This document shows positions 1-8,258 of a stretch of DNA of 64,000 nucleotides, piece by piece. Below the pieces are notes generated by a model. The model was given only the letters and a program-made list of their open reading frames with translations, searched no databases and was not told where the DNA came from. Source of the DNA: Amycolatopsis alkalitolerans (lineage in GTDB: Bacteria; Actinomycetota; Actinomycetes; Mycobacteriales; Pseudonocardiaceae); contig NZ_VDFW01000025.1 in assembly GCF_006152065.1 (NCBI RefSeq), positions 1 through 64,000 on the forward strand. The letters run 5' to 3'. A program made the position numbers and the translations under genes. Positions within the stretch are counted from its first letter, which is position 1, and the number at the start of each line of letters is the position of its first letter.

Positions 1-74
1 CATTGTCAGACACGCAGGCGCCACACAGACCCACTTGACATCAACTCGCAAGCCCTAACTACGCGGCATTGGGA
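1..74. other. Window edge, no gene seen
   Basis: This short stretch lies downstream of the sigma factor stop. I see no coding sequence, hairpin or repeat that can be supported, and any gene to the left is outside the window. Confidence 0.5.
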
Positions 75-998
75 TTAGGGGGTGGTTGGGGGGAGGGCGA
101 ACAGGGGGAAGAGGGCTGGTTCCTGGAAGGCCACGATCCGAGCGATGCCGGTTTTCGTGATCGTGAGCGTGTGCAGCGCGTGCGCGCGGTACACACCGTC
201 GCGGAGCACGTATCCCGCCATCCCGGGCTCGCCGTTGACCAGCGCCTCCCGCGCCCGCCACCGGCCGGGACGGACGCGCGGTCCGAGGAACCCGCGCACC
301 GGGCCGATACCCGAGAACCACATGGGGTAAGGCGGCATCTCGAGTTCGACGTCCGCACGCAGCAGCGCGGCCAGCGCCGTCACGTCCCCGGCGACGAACG
401 CGGCGACGTACCGCTCCAGCGTCGCGCGGCGTTCGGCCTCCGACGGTTCGGCCACCTCCGCCGGCGTGAGCTCCGCGAGCTGCGCGCGGGCGCGTTGCAG
501 CGCGCTGTTCACGCCGGCCGTGGTGGTGTCGAGCAGCGCCGCGACTTCCGCGGCCCGCCATGCCAGCACATCCCGCAGGATCAGCACGGCACGCTGCCGC
601 GCCGGGAGATGCTGCAGTGCCGCGACGAACGCGATCCGGATACTCTCCCGCGATTCGGCCGCCGTCGCCGGGTCACCCGGAAATGGTTGCAGCCACGGGG
701 TTTCCGCATCCCAGTCCAGATGATCGCCAACGGCCTCGACCGGTCCGGCGAGCCCCGAAGGCAACGGGCGGCGGCCCCTGCCCTCGAGTGCGTTCAGGCA
801 CGCGTTGGTCGCGATGCGGTACAGCCAGGTCCGCAGCGACGCCCGCCGCTCGTCGAAATCCGCGTGCGCGCGCCAGGCCCGCAGGTAGGTCTCCTGCACC
901 AGATCCTCGGCGTCATGGATCGAGCCGAGCATGCGGTAGCAGTAGGACAGCAGCTCCCGGCGGAACGGGTCGGTGCGCTCGGCGAAGTCCGTCGTCAT
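75..998 (-). CDS. ECF sigma factor with SnoaL-like C-terminal domain
   Basis: A 307-residue RNA polymerase sigma factor of the ECF type. Region 2 occupies roughly residues 10-80 and contains DAEDLVQETYLRAW. Region 4 lies at about 130-180, with LPARQRAVLILRDVLAWR and the helix-turn-helix that reads the -35 element. The last ~120 residues resemble the SnoaL/NTF2-like fold appended to SigG/SigJ-type sigma factors, where it is thought to modulate activity in place of an anti-sigma factor; no anti-sigma gene is visible nearby. The ATG overlaps the stop of the upstream MFS gene by four bases (ATGA), so the two are probably translated together. Family assignment is firm; the regulon and the inducing signal are unknown. 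It may control the exporter operon, which is inference. Confidence 0.9.
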   Translation of the reverse strand: MTTDFAERTDPFRRELLSYCYRMLGSIHDAEDLVQETYLRAWRAHADFDERRASLRTWLYRIATNACLNALEGRGRRPLPSGLAGPVEAVGDHLDWDAETPWLQPFPGDPATAAESRESIRIAFVAALQHLPARQRAVLILRDVLAWRAAEVAALLDTTTAGVNSALQRARAQLAELTPAEVAEPSEAERRATLERYVAAFVAGDVTALAALLRADVELEMPPYPMWFSGIGPVRGFLGPRVRPGRWRAREALVNGEPGMAGYVLRDGVYRAHALHTLTITKTGIARIVAFQEPALFPLFALPPTTP

Positions 999-2395
999 CG
1001 GGAAACCTCCAGAACCGGTTCGGCGGGTTCACTGTTCACCCGCCGCCCCGGCAGCCACAACCCCGCAACCGCGGCGGTGAGCGAGAGCACCGCAGCGGTG
1101 CCCACGGCCGGGCCGAACCCGGCCGTGAACGTCGCGGGCGAGCCGTAGCCGCCGGCCGCGGTGAACACCGTCGCCACGATCACGACGCCGAACGTGCCGC
1201 CGAGCTGCCGCAGGGTGTTGAACGCGCCCGAGGCCTTCCCGAGTTCCGCCGGGCCTACCGAGTTGATCACCGCGTGCTGCGCGGCCGGCATCGCCATCGA
1301 CACCCCGGTTCCCGCGAGCACCAGCGGCGGGACCAGCAGCGCGTAGGGCAGCGAAGGGCCGGCGATCAGCGCGATCCAGGCGAACCCCACGGCCTGCAGG
1401 AACAGGCCGCCGGCGAGCAGTGGCCGCTCCCCGAAGCGCGCGATCCGCGTGCCCGCCACCGGGGCGACGAGCGTCAGCGTCATCGTCCACGGCACCAGCG
1501 CGAGCCCGGCCCGCAAAGGTCCGTAGTGGAGCGCGATCTGCAGGAACTGCGGCAGGAAGAAGGCCGTGCCGAAGATCGACGCGTACAGCAGGAAACCGGT
1601 CGCGTTGCCGGCGGAGAACGCGCGAGACCGGAACAGGCGCATCGGCAGCATCGGCGCGGGGGAGCGCCGTTCCCACCAGACGAACCCCGCGCCGAGCGCG
1701 AGCCCGACCGCGAGCGGCCCGAGCACGTCCAGCCTGGTCCAGCCGTAGCCGTTGCCGTGCACCAGCGCCCACACCACGCCGAACGCCGCACCCGTCACGA
1801 GCGTCACGCCGGGCAGGTCCAGCGGCGCCGCCGGGCCGGTGCTCTCCGGTATCCGGGCACGCACGAGCGGGATCACCACCAGGCCCAGCGGCACGTTCAG
1901 CCAGAAGATCCACTGCCAGCTCAGCCCCTGCACGATCGCCCCGCCGAGCAGCGGGCCGCCGAGCGTCGCCAGCCCGGTCACCCCGCTGAACAGGCCGAGC
2001 GCCTTCGCCCTGCGCTCGGGCGGGAAAGCCGCCGACAGCAGGGAAAACGCCAGCGGCATGACCATCGCGGCGCCGAGGCCCTGCGCCGCTCTGGCCGCGA
2101 TCAGGGCGCCGGTGCCGGGCGCGACCGCACACGCGGCCGACGCGAGCGTGAACACCGCGAGCCCCGCGACGAGCATCTTGCGCCGTCCGAGCCGGTCACC
2201 GAGCGCCGAGGCGGTCATCAGGAACACCGCGAAGGCGAGCGTGAAGGCGTTCACCGTCCATTCGAGACCCGTGATGCTCGCGCCGAGCGTCCGGCGGATC
2301 GCATCGAGTGCGGTGGTGACCACCAGCATGTCGAGCATGACCATGAGCGCCGCGACCGAGGTCAGCGCGAGCACCCATCGTTGCCTGTCGTCCAT
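995..2395 (-). CDS. MFS multidrug exporter, DHA2 (EmrB/QacA) family
   Basis: A 466-residue integral membrane protein with about 14 hydrophobic segments, typical of the DHA2 drug:H+ antiporter branch. The family signature after helix 2 is seen as LGDRLGRRKMLVAG, and motif C is suggested by GVTGLATLGGPLLGG. These proteins export hydrophobic or cationic compounds using the proton gradient; the substrate cannot be read from sequence. The ATG follows a clear GGGAGG with six-base spacing. It is the first gene of a two-gene operon with the ECF sigma factor (4-nt overlap), and a perfect palindrome sits just upstream at 2420-2435. A decayed TetR-like fragment lies immediately upstream in the same orientation, so an original dedicated repressor may have been lost. 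Confidence 0.93.
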   Translation of the reverse strand: MDDRQRWVLALTSVAALMVMLDMLVVTTALDAIRRTLGASITGLEWTVNAFTLAFAVFLMTASALGDRLGRRKMLVAGLAVFTLASAACAVAPGTGALIAARAAQGLGAAMVMPLAFSLLSAAFPPERRAKALGLFSGVTGLATLGGPLLGGAIVQGLSWQWIFWLNVPLGLVVIPLVRARIPESTGPAAPLDLPGVTLVTGAAFGVVWALVHGNGYGWTRLDVLGPLAVGLALGAGFVWWERRSPAPMLPMRLFRSRAFSAGNATGFLLYASIFGTAFFLPQFLQIALHYGPLRAGLALVPWTMTLTLVAPVAGTRIARFGERPLLAGGLFLQAVGFAWIALIAGPSLPYALLVPPLVLAGTGVSMAMPAAQHAVINSVGPAELGKASGAFNTLRQLGGTFGVVIVATVFTAAGGYGSPATFTAGFGPAVGTAAVLSLTAAVAGLWLPGRRVNSEPAEPVLEVSR

Positions 2396-2419
2396 CGAGT
2401 CCTCCCATGAGGTCGTTTC

Positions 2420-2435
2420 GCCGGTACCTACCGGC
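2420..2435. promoter_or_regulatory. Palindromic operator candidate before MFS/sigma operon
   Basis: GCCGGTA-CC-TACCGGC is a perfect 7-bp inverted repeat about 25 bp upstream of the MFS start codon. Size and symmetry fit a TetR- or MarR-type operator. No bound protein can be named; the TetR-like remnant next to it could once have been its ligand. Confidence 0.4.
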
Positions 2436-2464
2436 CGGCACGGGAGAACTCATCGGTGCGCAGG

Positions 2465-2650
2465 TCAGCCGCGCACGGCGGCGGTGACCACTTCGCGGAT
2501 CGCGTTCGGCGAGATAGCCGCCCAGCCGCTCGGCCGCGGCGATGCTCAGCCGGCAGGTCCGCACCTGCGCGTCCCAGGTGAGCAGTTGCAGGAACCGCCC
2601 GCAGAACAGGGTGACCGCTTCGACGGGCTCGGCGGCATACGCGTCCGGGG
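2465..2650 (-). pseudogene. Remnant of a TetR-like regulator C-terminal domain
   Basis: On the minus strand the peptide around AEPVEAVTLFCGRFLQLL and CRLSIAAAERLGG resembles the ligand-binding C-terminal half of TetR/AcrR regulators (AefR-like). It has no N-terminal helix-turn-helix. The frame does not end naturally: a neighbouring frame supplies the plausible tail AIREVVTAAVRG and a TGA at 2465, implying a frameshift. Its 5' end abuts, at about 2650, a plus-strand NmrA-like fragment, so both appear truncated by one deletion. The assignment rests on a short stretch and is tentative. Confidence 0.4.
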
Positions 2651-3201
2651 TCTTCGAAGCCGGGCTCGTGACCGGTTCGCTGGCCATGGACGATCTGCTC
2701 GCGAGCACCGGTGCGGCGTTCCGCGCGCTGACCATGCCCGCGTTCATGGACAACATGCTGCGCCAGGTCCGGTCGATCAAGGAACAGGGCCTGTTCTCCG
2801 ACATCCTTTCCGCCGGACTCCGGCAGCCGACCGTCGCCGCCCGCGATATCGCCGCCGTGGCCGCGCGGCTGCTACTCGACCCCACCTGGTCCGGTCAGGA
2901 AGAGGTCCCGGTGCTCGGGCCGCAGGACCCGTCCGCCGACGGCATGGCGGCCGTCATGACCGAGGTGCTCGGCCTGCCGGTCCGATACGAGCGGATCCCC
3001 GGCGACGCGCTCAAGAACCAGTTGACCGCTCGCGGTGTCTCGGAGGCGATGGCCCAGGGCATGCTGGACATGATGGTCGCGGCCGACAATGGGCTGAACC
3101 TCGGCGTCACCCGTGCGCCCCGACACGAGATCGACACGCCCACCACCTTCCGGCAGTGGTGCGAAGAGGCTCTCGCGCCCGCGGTGCGCTCACTCGCGTA
3201 G
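2650..3201 (+). pseudogene. Truncated NmrA-like NAD(P)-binding protein, C-terminal part
   Basis: The sequence from about 2655 matches the C-terminal two thirds of NmrA/HSCARG-type NAD(P)-binding proteins: [40 protein letters not shown] and TPTTFRQWCEE are characteristic. The N-terminal Rossmann half with the dinucleotide-binding glycine motif is absent. The first in-family methionine is at 2686, giving 171 residues if translated from there, but I see no good ribosome binding site. Loss of the cofactor-binding half argues for a non-functional remnant. It converges on nrfD and overlaps its 3' end by 12 nt. Confidence 0.7.
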
Positions 3202-4128
3202 CCGCTCGCGCTGGGGCACCACGGTGTACTTCGGATCGTTCGCGGAATCCTTGCCGCCGTGGAAGATTCCCCACCGCGTCGCGGCGGAGGCGGCGATCAG
3301 CGCGGCACCGGACAACCGCCGCACCATCCCGTTGCGGCGGCCGAGGACGGCACCGGCCACCCCGGCCGCGGACAGGAGTTCGCCCGCGCGCAGGTACCGG
3401 CCGCCGTTGCCCGACCGGTAGGGCTCGGCGATCATCCCGAGCCGCTGCCGCATCCGCGACACCGCGGCGCCCTCGAGCGCGACACCGAGCACGGCGAGCG
3501 CGCGTGCCGGAGCGCTTTCCCTGCCGGGCGCGGCAAGCAGGCCGAGACCACCGGCCGCGGTCGCACCAGAGCCGGCGAACACGTACGGCATTTCCCGGTA
3601 GCCCTCGTGCCACGCCGGTACCGCGGTGTCGCTGATCAGCGCCCCGGTGTAGGTGGCCACCGCGGGGCCGAGCAGCGCCGAACCCGCGGTCGCCGCCGCC
3701 CCGATCCGGGGCAGCTTGCCGGCGACCGCGGAGAACGCCGCGGCACCGGCCAGCGGGCCGTACCCGGCGAGCAGCCAGGAACCGACGCTCATGGGCGAGG
3801 TCACCTTGAACACCCGCAGCATGTTGAGGAACCGGGACGGGCGGCCGAGGTCGTGGACGAGCGCGGCGAGTGACAGGCTCATCGCGCCGAACGCCCCGGT
3901 CTTCGCGACTCGCGCGAGCGCCGGACGGCCGGTCGCGTGTGAGCCGGCGCCGAGCAGCGAGGAGGCACCCGCGAGGCCACCGAGGAACAGGTAGCCGGGA
4001 ATGTCGGGAGAGTGCCACACCGGCGCGTTCAGCACCGGTTTCCCGTAGTAGGAGGAGAATTCGGCGTCGGGGACCATCGGCTGCTCGCCGCGCCCGCGGT
4101 GGCCGGTGCGGGCTTTGTGGTCGTTCAT
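3190..4128 (-). CDS. nrfD: NrfD-type membrane subunit of formate dehydrogenase
   Basis: A 312-residue polytopic membrane protein of the NrfD/PsrC family, the quinone-interacting anchor of complex iron-sulfur molybdoenzymes. The N-terminus is hydrophilic, then VWHSPDIPGYLFLGGLAGAS and LVHDLGRPSRFLNMLRVFK give the family pattern at the first helices; about eight hydrophobic segments follow. The start was placed at MNDHKARTG because its ATG overlaps the stop of fdhB by four bases (ATGA); a longer open frame runs upstream but inside fdhB. It is third in the fdhA-fdhB-nrfD operon and probably passes formate-derived electrons to menaquinone. No haem-ligand cytochrome b subunit is present, which is normal for NrfD-type anchors. 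Confidence 0.9.
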   Translation of the reverse strand: MNDHKARTGHRGRGEQPMVPDAEFSSYYGKPVLNAPVWHSPDIPGYLFLGGLAGASSLLGAGSHATGRPALARVAKTGAFGAMSLSLAALVHDLGRPSRFLNMLRVFKVTSPMSVGSWLLAGYGPLAGAAAFSAVAGKLPRIGAAATAGSALLGPAVATYTGALISDTAVPAWHEGYREMPYVFAGSGATAAGGLGLLAAPGRESAPARALAVLGVALEGAAVSRMRQRLGMIAEPYRSGNGGRYLRAGELLSAAGVAGAVLGRRNGMVRRLSGAALIAASAATRWGIFHGGKDSANDPKYTVVPQRERLRE

Positions 4129-4958
4129 TTCCGCTTTTCCCTTACTGTGCCGAGGAATGCCGTCAGTGCCGCGCCCGCCAGCGCGGCCGCGGCGGTGGCC
4201 ACGTGCCGCCACATCGAGGGCAGGTCCCGGGTGGTGGCCTGGGGATCCGGCGGCAGCCCGTAGACCTCCGGCGCGTCGAGCAGCAGGAAGAACGCGCCGT
4301 CGCCACCGACGCCGTCATCGGGGTTCTCGCCGTAGAGCCGGGCATCGTGCACACCCGCGTCCTGGAGTTGCCGCACCCGGCCCCGCGCGCGCTCGCGCAG
4401 TTCGCCGAGCGGTCCGAACTGGATCGAATCGGTCGGGCACGCCTTGGCGCAGGCGGGTTCCAGCCCGTCGCCGAGCCGGTCGTAGCACAGCGTGCACTTC
4501 CAGGCGCGCCCGTCGTCCTTGCGCTGGTCGATGACCCCGTAGGGGCAGGCGGGCACGCAGTAGCCGCATCCGTTGCAGATGTCCTCCTGCACCACGACCG
4601 TGCCGAATTCGGTGCGGAAGAGCGAGCCGGTGGGGCAGACGTCGAGGCAGGCCGCCTCGGTGCAGTGCTTGCACACGTCCGAGGACATCAGCCACCGGAA
4701 GCCGGTTTCCCCGTCACCGGTTTCGGCCATCGAGAGCGCGTCGGATTCCTGGCTCGCGAGTGGTTTGTGCTGCTCGATGAACGCGACGTGGCGCCAGGTG
4801 TCCGCGCCGAGGCCGACGGTGTTGTCGTAGGACATGCCGGACAGCTCGAGCCCGTCGTCCGGCACCGCGTTCCACTCCTTGCACGCGACCTCGCACGCCT
4901 TGCACCCGATGCACACGCTGGTGTCGGTGAAGAACCCCATCCGCGGTGAACCGGTCAC
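4125..4958 (-). CDS. fdhB: Formate dehydrogenase iron-sulfur (beta) subunit, FdhB/HybA-like
   Basis: A 277-residue electron-transfer subunit carrying four [4Fe-4S] binding motifs in order: CIGCKACEVACKEW near the N-terminus, CKHCTEAACLDVCP, CNGCGYCVPACPYG, and the split set CTLCYDRLGDG / CAKACPTDS. A hydrophobic stretch near the C-terminus (VATAAAALAGAALTAFLG) is a likely membrane anchor. The GTG at 4958 was chosen because it stands seven bases after GGAGG; an alternative GTG at 4964 would overlap the fdhA stop (GTGA), and an ATG lies at 4940. It relays electrons from the molybdenum subunit to NrfD. Neighbouring gene order is fdhA, fdhB, nrfD on the minus strand. Confidence 0.94.
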   Translation of the reverse strand: MTGSPRMGFFTDTSVCIGCKACEVACKEWNAVPDDGLELSGMSYDNTVGLGADTWRHVAFIEQHKPLASQESDALSMAETGDGETGFRWLMSSDVCKHCTEAACLDVCPTGSLFRTEFGTVVVQEDICNGCGYCVPACPYGVIDQRKDDGRAWKCTLCYDRLGDGLEPACAKACPTDSIQFGPLGELRERARGRVRQLQDAGVHDARLYGENPDDGVGGDGAFFLLLDAPEVYGLPPDPQATTRDLPSMWRHVATAAAALAGAALTAFLGTVREKRK

Positions 4959-4960
4959 GC

Positions 4961-7900
4961 TCACACCTCCGTTCCCGTGTCCGTGGTGATACCGGCGCGC
5001 CGCCGGTACTCCTCGACCAGCCGCACCTGGGCGGGGCCGCGGGGCCTGCGGCCGGGGCGGATGTCGCAGGTGAGCGCCTTGCTCTCCTGGATATGGCTGT
5101 TCGGATCGAGGCTCACCGAGGTCAGGTCGTTGGCGCTGTCGCCGGTGCTGAGCCCGTTCGGGCCCCAGTGGTAGGGCAGCCCGACCTGGTGCAGCGTGCG
5201 GCCCTGCACCCGCAGCGGGGTGAGCCGGCCGGTCACCAGCACCCGGGCCTCGATCGCGCTGCGCGCGGTCACGATCGTGGCCCAGCCGGTGTGCTCGAGC
5301 CCCCGTTCCGCGGCCAGTTCGGGGGAGACCTCGCAGAACGGTTCGGGTTGCAGCTCCGCCAGATACGGCTGCCAGCGGCTCATCCCGCCCGCGGTGTGAT
5401 GCTCGGTGAGCCGGTAGGTGGTCAGCACGAACGGGAACACCTCGGCGCCGGGCTCGTTCCCGCTGGGCTGGAGCAGGTTGGTCTTGTTCGTCAGTACCTG
5501 GCGGACCGGGTTGTGCTGCTGGCGGTAGAGCAGGTTCCCGAACGGCGACTCCTGCGGTTCGTAGTGCGCGGGCAGGGGACCGTCGGTCAGCCCCGCGGGG
5601 GCGTAGAGCCACGCCTTGCCGTCGGCCTGCATGATGAACGCGTCGGTCCCGGTCAGCGCGTCCGGTCCGGTGGCGTCTTCCCCGGGCCGGAAGTCCGGCG
5701 GTTTGGTGACCTTGAAGTCGGCGACGTCGTGCCCGGTCCACTGCTTCCGCTCGCCGTCCCACCACACCAGGGCCTTGCGCGCGCTCCACGGTTTGCCGTC
5801 CGGATCGGCCGAGGCGCGGTTGTAGAGGATGCGCCGGTTCGCCGGCCACGCCCAGCCCCATTCGCCCGCGACCCAGTTCTGCTCGGCACCGGGTTTGCGG
5901 CGCGCGGCCTGGTTGACGCCCTCCTTGCGGACCCCGCAGTAGATCCAGCAGCCGCAGGTGGTCGAGCCGTCGTCGCGGAGCTGCTCGTAGGAGCCCAGCG
6001 GTTCGCCCTCGGCGTTCCACCCGTTGATCTCGGCGAGCACGGCGTCGGCATCGGGTTCCGCGATCGCGCCCTTCGTGGGGTACTCCCAGGTCAGCTCGAG
6101 CACCGGGCGGTCCCGCTCGTCGGCGGACCGCGCCAGCTTCTCCCGGATCCTGCGGCCCAGGTGATACATGAACCACAGCTCGCTGCGCGCGTCACCGGGC
6201 GGCTCGACCGCCTGGTGGTGCCATTGCAGCAGGCGCTGGGTGTTGGTGAAGCTGCCGTCCTTTTCGGTGTGCGCGGCGGCGGGCAGGAAGAACACCTCAG
6301 TGCCGATGTCCTCGGTGCGCAACTCGCCGCTTTCGATCTCGGGACCGTCCTTCCACCAGGTCGCGCTCTCGATGAGCGAGAAGTCCCGGACGACCAGCCA
6401 GTCGAGGTTGGCCATGCCCAGCCGCTGCTGCTTCCCGTTCGACGAGCCAACGGCCGGGTTCTCACCCATCAGGAAGTAGCCGGTGCATTCGCCGCGCAGC
6501 TGGCCGAGCACGGTCTCGTAGGTGCTGTGGCTGCCGGTCAGCCGCGGGAGGTAGTCGAAGCAGAACTCGTTGTCCGGCCGGGCCGCGTCGCCCCAGTAGG
6601 CCTTGAGCAGGCTCACCAGGTACGAGCGCATGTTGGCCCAGTAGCCCTTGCGCGTCGACTCGGCCTGGACGAATGTGTCGAGGTTCTCGTCGGTGTGCGC
6701 GTGCGGCATCGGGAGGTAGCCGGGCAGCAAGTTGAACAGGGTCGGGATATCGGTGGAGCCCTGGATCGACGCGTGCCCGCGCAGCGCGAGGATCCCGCCG
6801 CCGGGACGGCCGATGTTGCCCAGCAGCGACTGCAGGATCGACGCGGTGCGGATGTACTGCACGCCCACGGTGTGCTGCGTCCAGCCGACCGCGTAGGCGA
6901 ACGCGCTCGTGCGGTCCCGCCCGGAGTTCTCGGCGAGCAGTTCGCACACCTGGCGGAAGGTGTCCTGCGGGACCCCGCAGATCTCCTCCACCAGTTCTGG
7001 GGTGTAGCGCGCGTAATGCCGTTTGAGGAGCTGGAACACACACCTCGGGTGCGTCAGCGTCGGATCCGTGCGCGGCGTGGCCTGGATCTCCGCGCCACCC
7101 GAGCCGTGTGCCTCACCGCGCCCGGCGCGCGACACCGAGCTGCCCCTTCCGGTGCGGCGGTCCCACTCCTGGTCGCGCTCGCCGGAAGCGGCCTGCATCT
7201 CCGCGCCGTCGTACTGCCAGGTCGAGGTGTCGTAGCTGCGGTGTTCACGGTCGAGCCCGGAGAAGACCCCGTCGAGGTCCTCGGTGCCGGCGAACTCCTC
7301 GGCGATGATCGTGGACGCGTTCGTGTAGGCCAGCAGATAGTCGCGAAAGTACTTCTCCTCCTCGAGGACGTGGTGGATGATCCCGCCGAGGAACGCGATG
7401 TCCGTGCCGGCCCGCAGCGGCACGTGGAGGTCCGCGAGCGCGCTCGTGCGGGTGAACCGCGGATCGACGTGGATCACCTTGGCGCCACGGGCTTTCGCCT
7501 CCATCACCCACTGGAACCCGACGGGATGGCATTCGGCCATGTTCGAGCCTTCGATGACGATGCAGTCGGCGTTCGCCAGGTCCTGCTGGAACGTCGTGGC
7601 CCCGCCACGACCGAAGGAGGTGCCCAGACCGGGAACCGTGGAGGAGTGTCAAATACGGGCCTGGTTCTCGATCTGCACGGCGCCGAGCGCGGTGAACAGC
7701 TTCTTGATCAGGTAATTCTCTTCGTTGTCCAAAGTGGCCCCGCCGAGGCTCGCGATGCCCATCGTGCGGCGGGTCCGCATCCCGTCCGATTCCCATTGCC
7801 AGCCCTTCGCGCGGCCGACGATGGTCCGTTCGGCGATCATGTCCATCGCGGTGCTGAGGTCCAGCTCCTCCCAGTCCGTCCCGTATGGACGGCGGTAGCG

Positions 7901-8215
7901 CACCTTGTGCTCGCGGGCGGACCCGGTGGTCAGCTGGAGGCTCGCGGACCCCTTGGGGCACAACCGGCCGCGGCTCACCGGCGAGTCCGGGTCGCCCTCG
8001 ATCTGGGTGACCTCGCCGTGCTCGACGTAAACGTTCTGCCCGCAGCCGACCGCACAATAAGGACAAACCGACTTCGCGACCCGGTCCGCGTTCGCGGTCC
8101 GCGGCGTCAGCTCCAGGCTCGCCCGGCTCTTCGCCGCGGCCCCGCGCCCCGTGGCGTCGTGCTCGGTCCACTGCCGGAGCACCGGCCAGTCCCGGATCCA
8201 TCGTGTCAGGCCCAT
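4961..8215 (-). CDS. fdhA: Selenocysteine formate dehydrogenase, molybdopterin alpha subunit
   Basis: One gene of 1084 codons if the in-frame TGA at 7651-7649 (codon 189) is read as selenocysteine. The N-terminal [4Fe-4S] motif is CPYCAVGCGQN, followed by GRLCPKGSASLQLTTG. The TGA falls in ENQARI-Sec-HSSTVPGLG, exactly where FdnG/FdhF enzymes carry the Mo-ligating Sec, and the frame continues at once with SFGRGGATTFQQ and AECHPVGFQW. Downstream come the molybdopterin-binding regions (RGHASIQGSTDIPTLFNLLP, YFLMGENPAVGS, HHTAGGMSRW). A bacterial SECIS hairpin follows the TGA. No twin-arginine signal is seen at the N-terminus (MGLTRWIRDWPVLRQW), so a cytoplasmic location is likely. It oxidises formate to CO2 and feeds FdhB/NrfD. 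The selenocysteine machinery genes are not in this window. Confidence 0.93.
7619..7637 (-). promoter_or_regulatory. Bacterial SECIS hairpin in fdhA
   Basis: Within the fdhA message, GGT-T-CCC-GGTCT-GGG-C-ACC folds into two 3-bp helices separated by a 1x1 mismatch with the apical loop GGUCU. The loop begins 18 nt after the TGA. As I recall it, the E. coli fdhF element has the same loop sequence and the same 18-nt distance. SelB is known to bind such loops to direct Sec insertion. Confidence 0.85.
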
Positions 8216-8258
8216 GCCGCGCGGGTACCCGCTCTCCCGGTTCTCAACCCGGGGCGCG

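Noticed and set aside
560-2410. A 616-codon plus-strand frame over the exporter gene
   Set aside because: Antisense to the MFS exporter, rich in R, P and A without any domain.
7649-7651. Reading the TGA in fdhA as a disabling stop or a frameshift
   Set aside because: The frame continues without shift with conserved residues on both sides, the position is the known Sec site and a matching SECIS hairpin follows.
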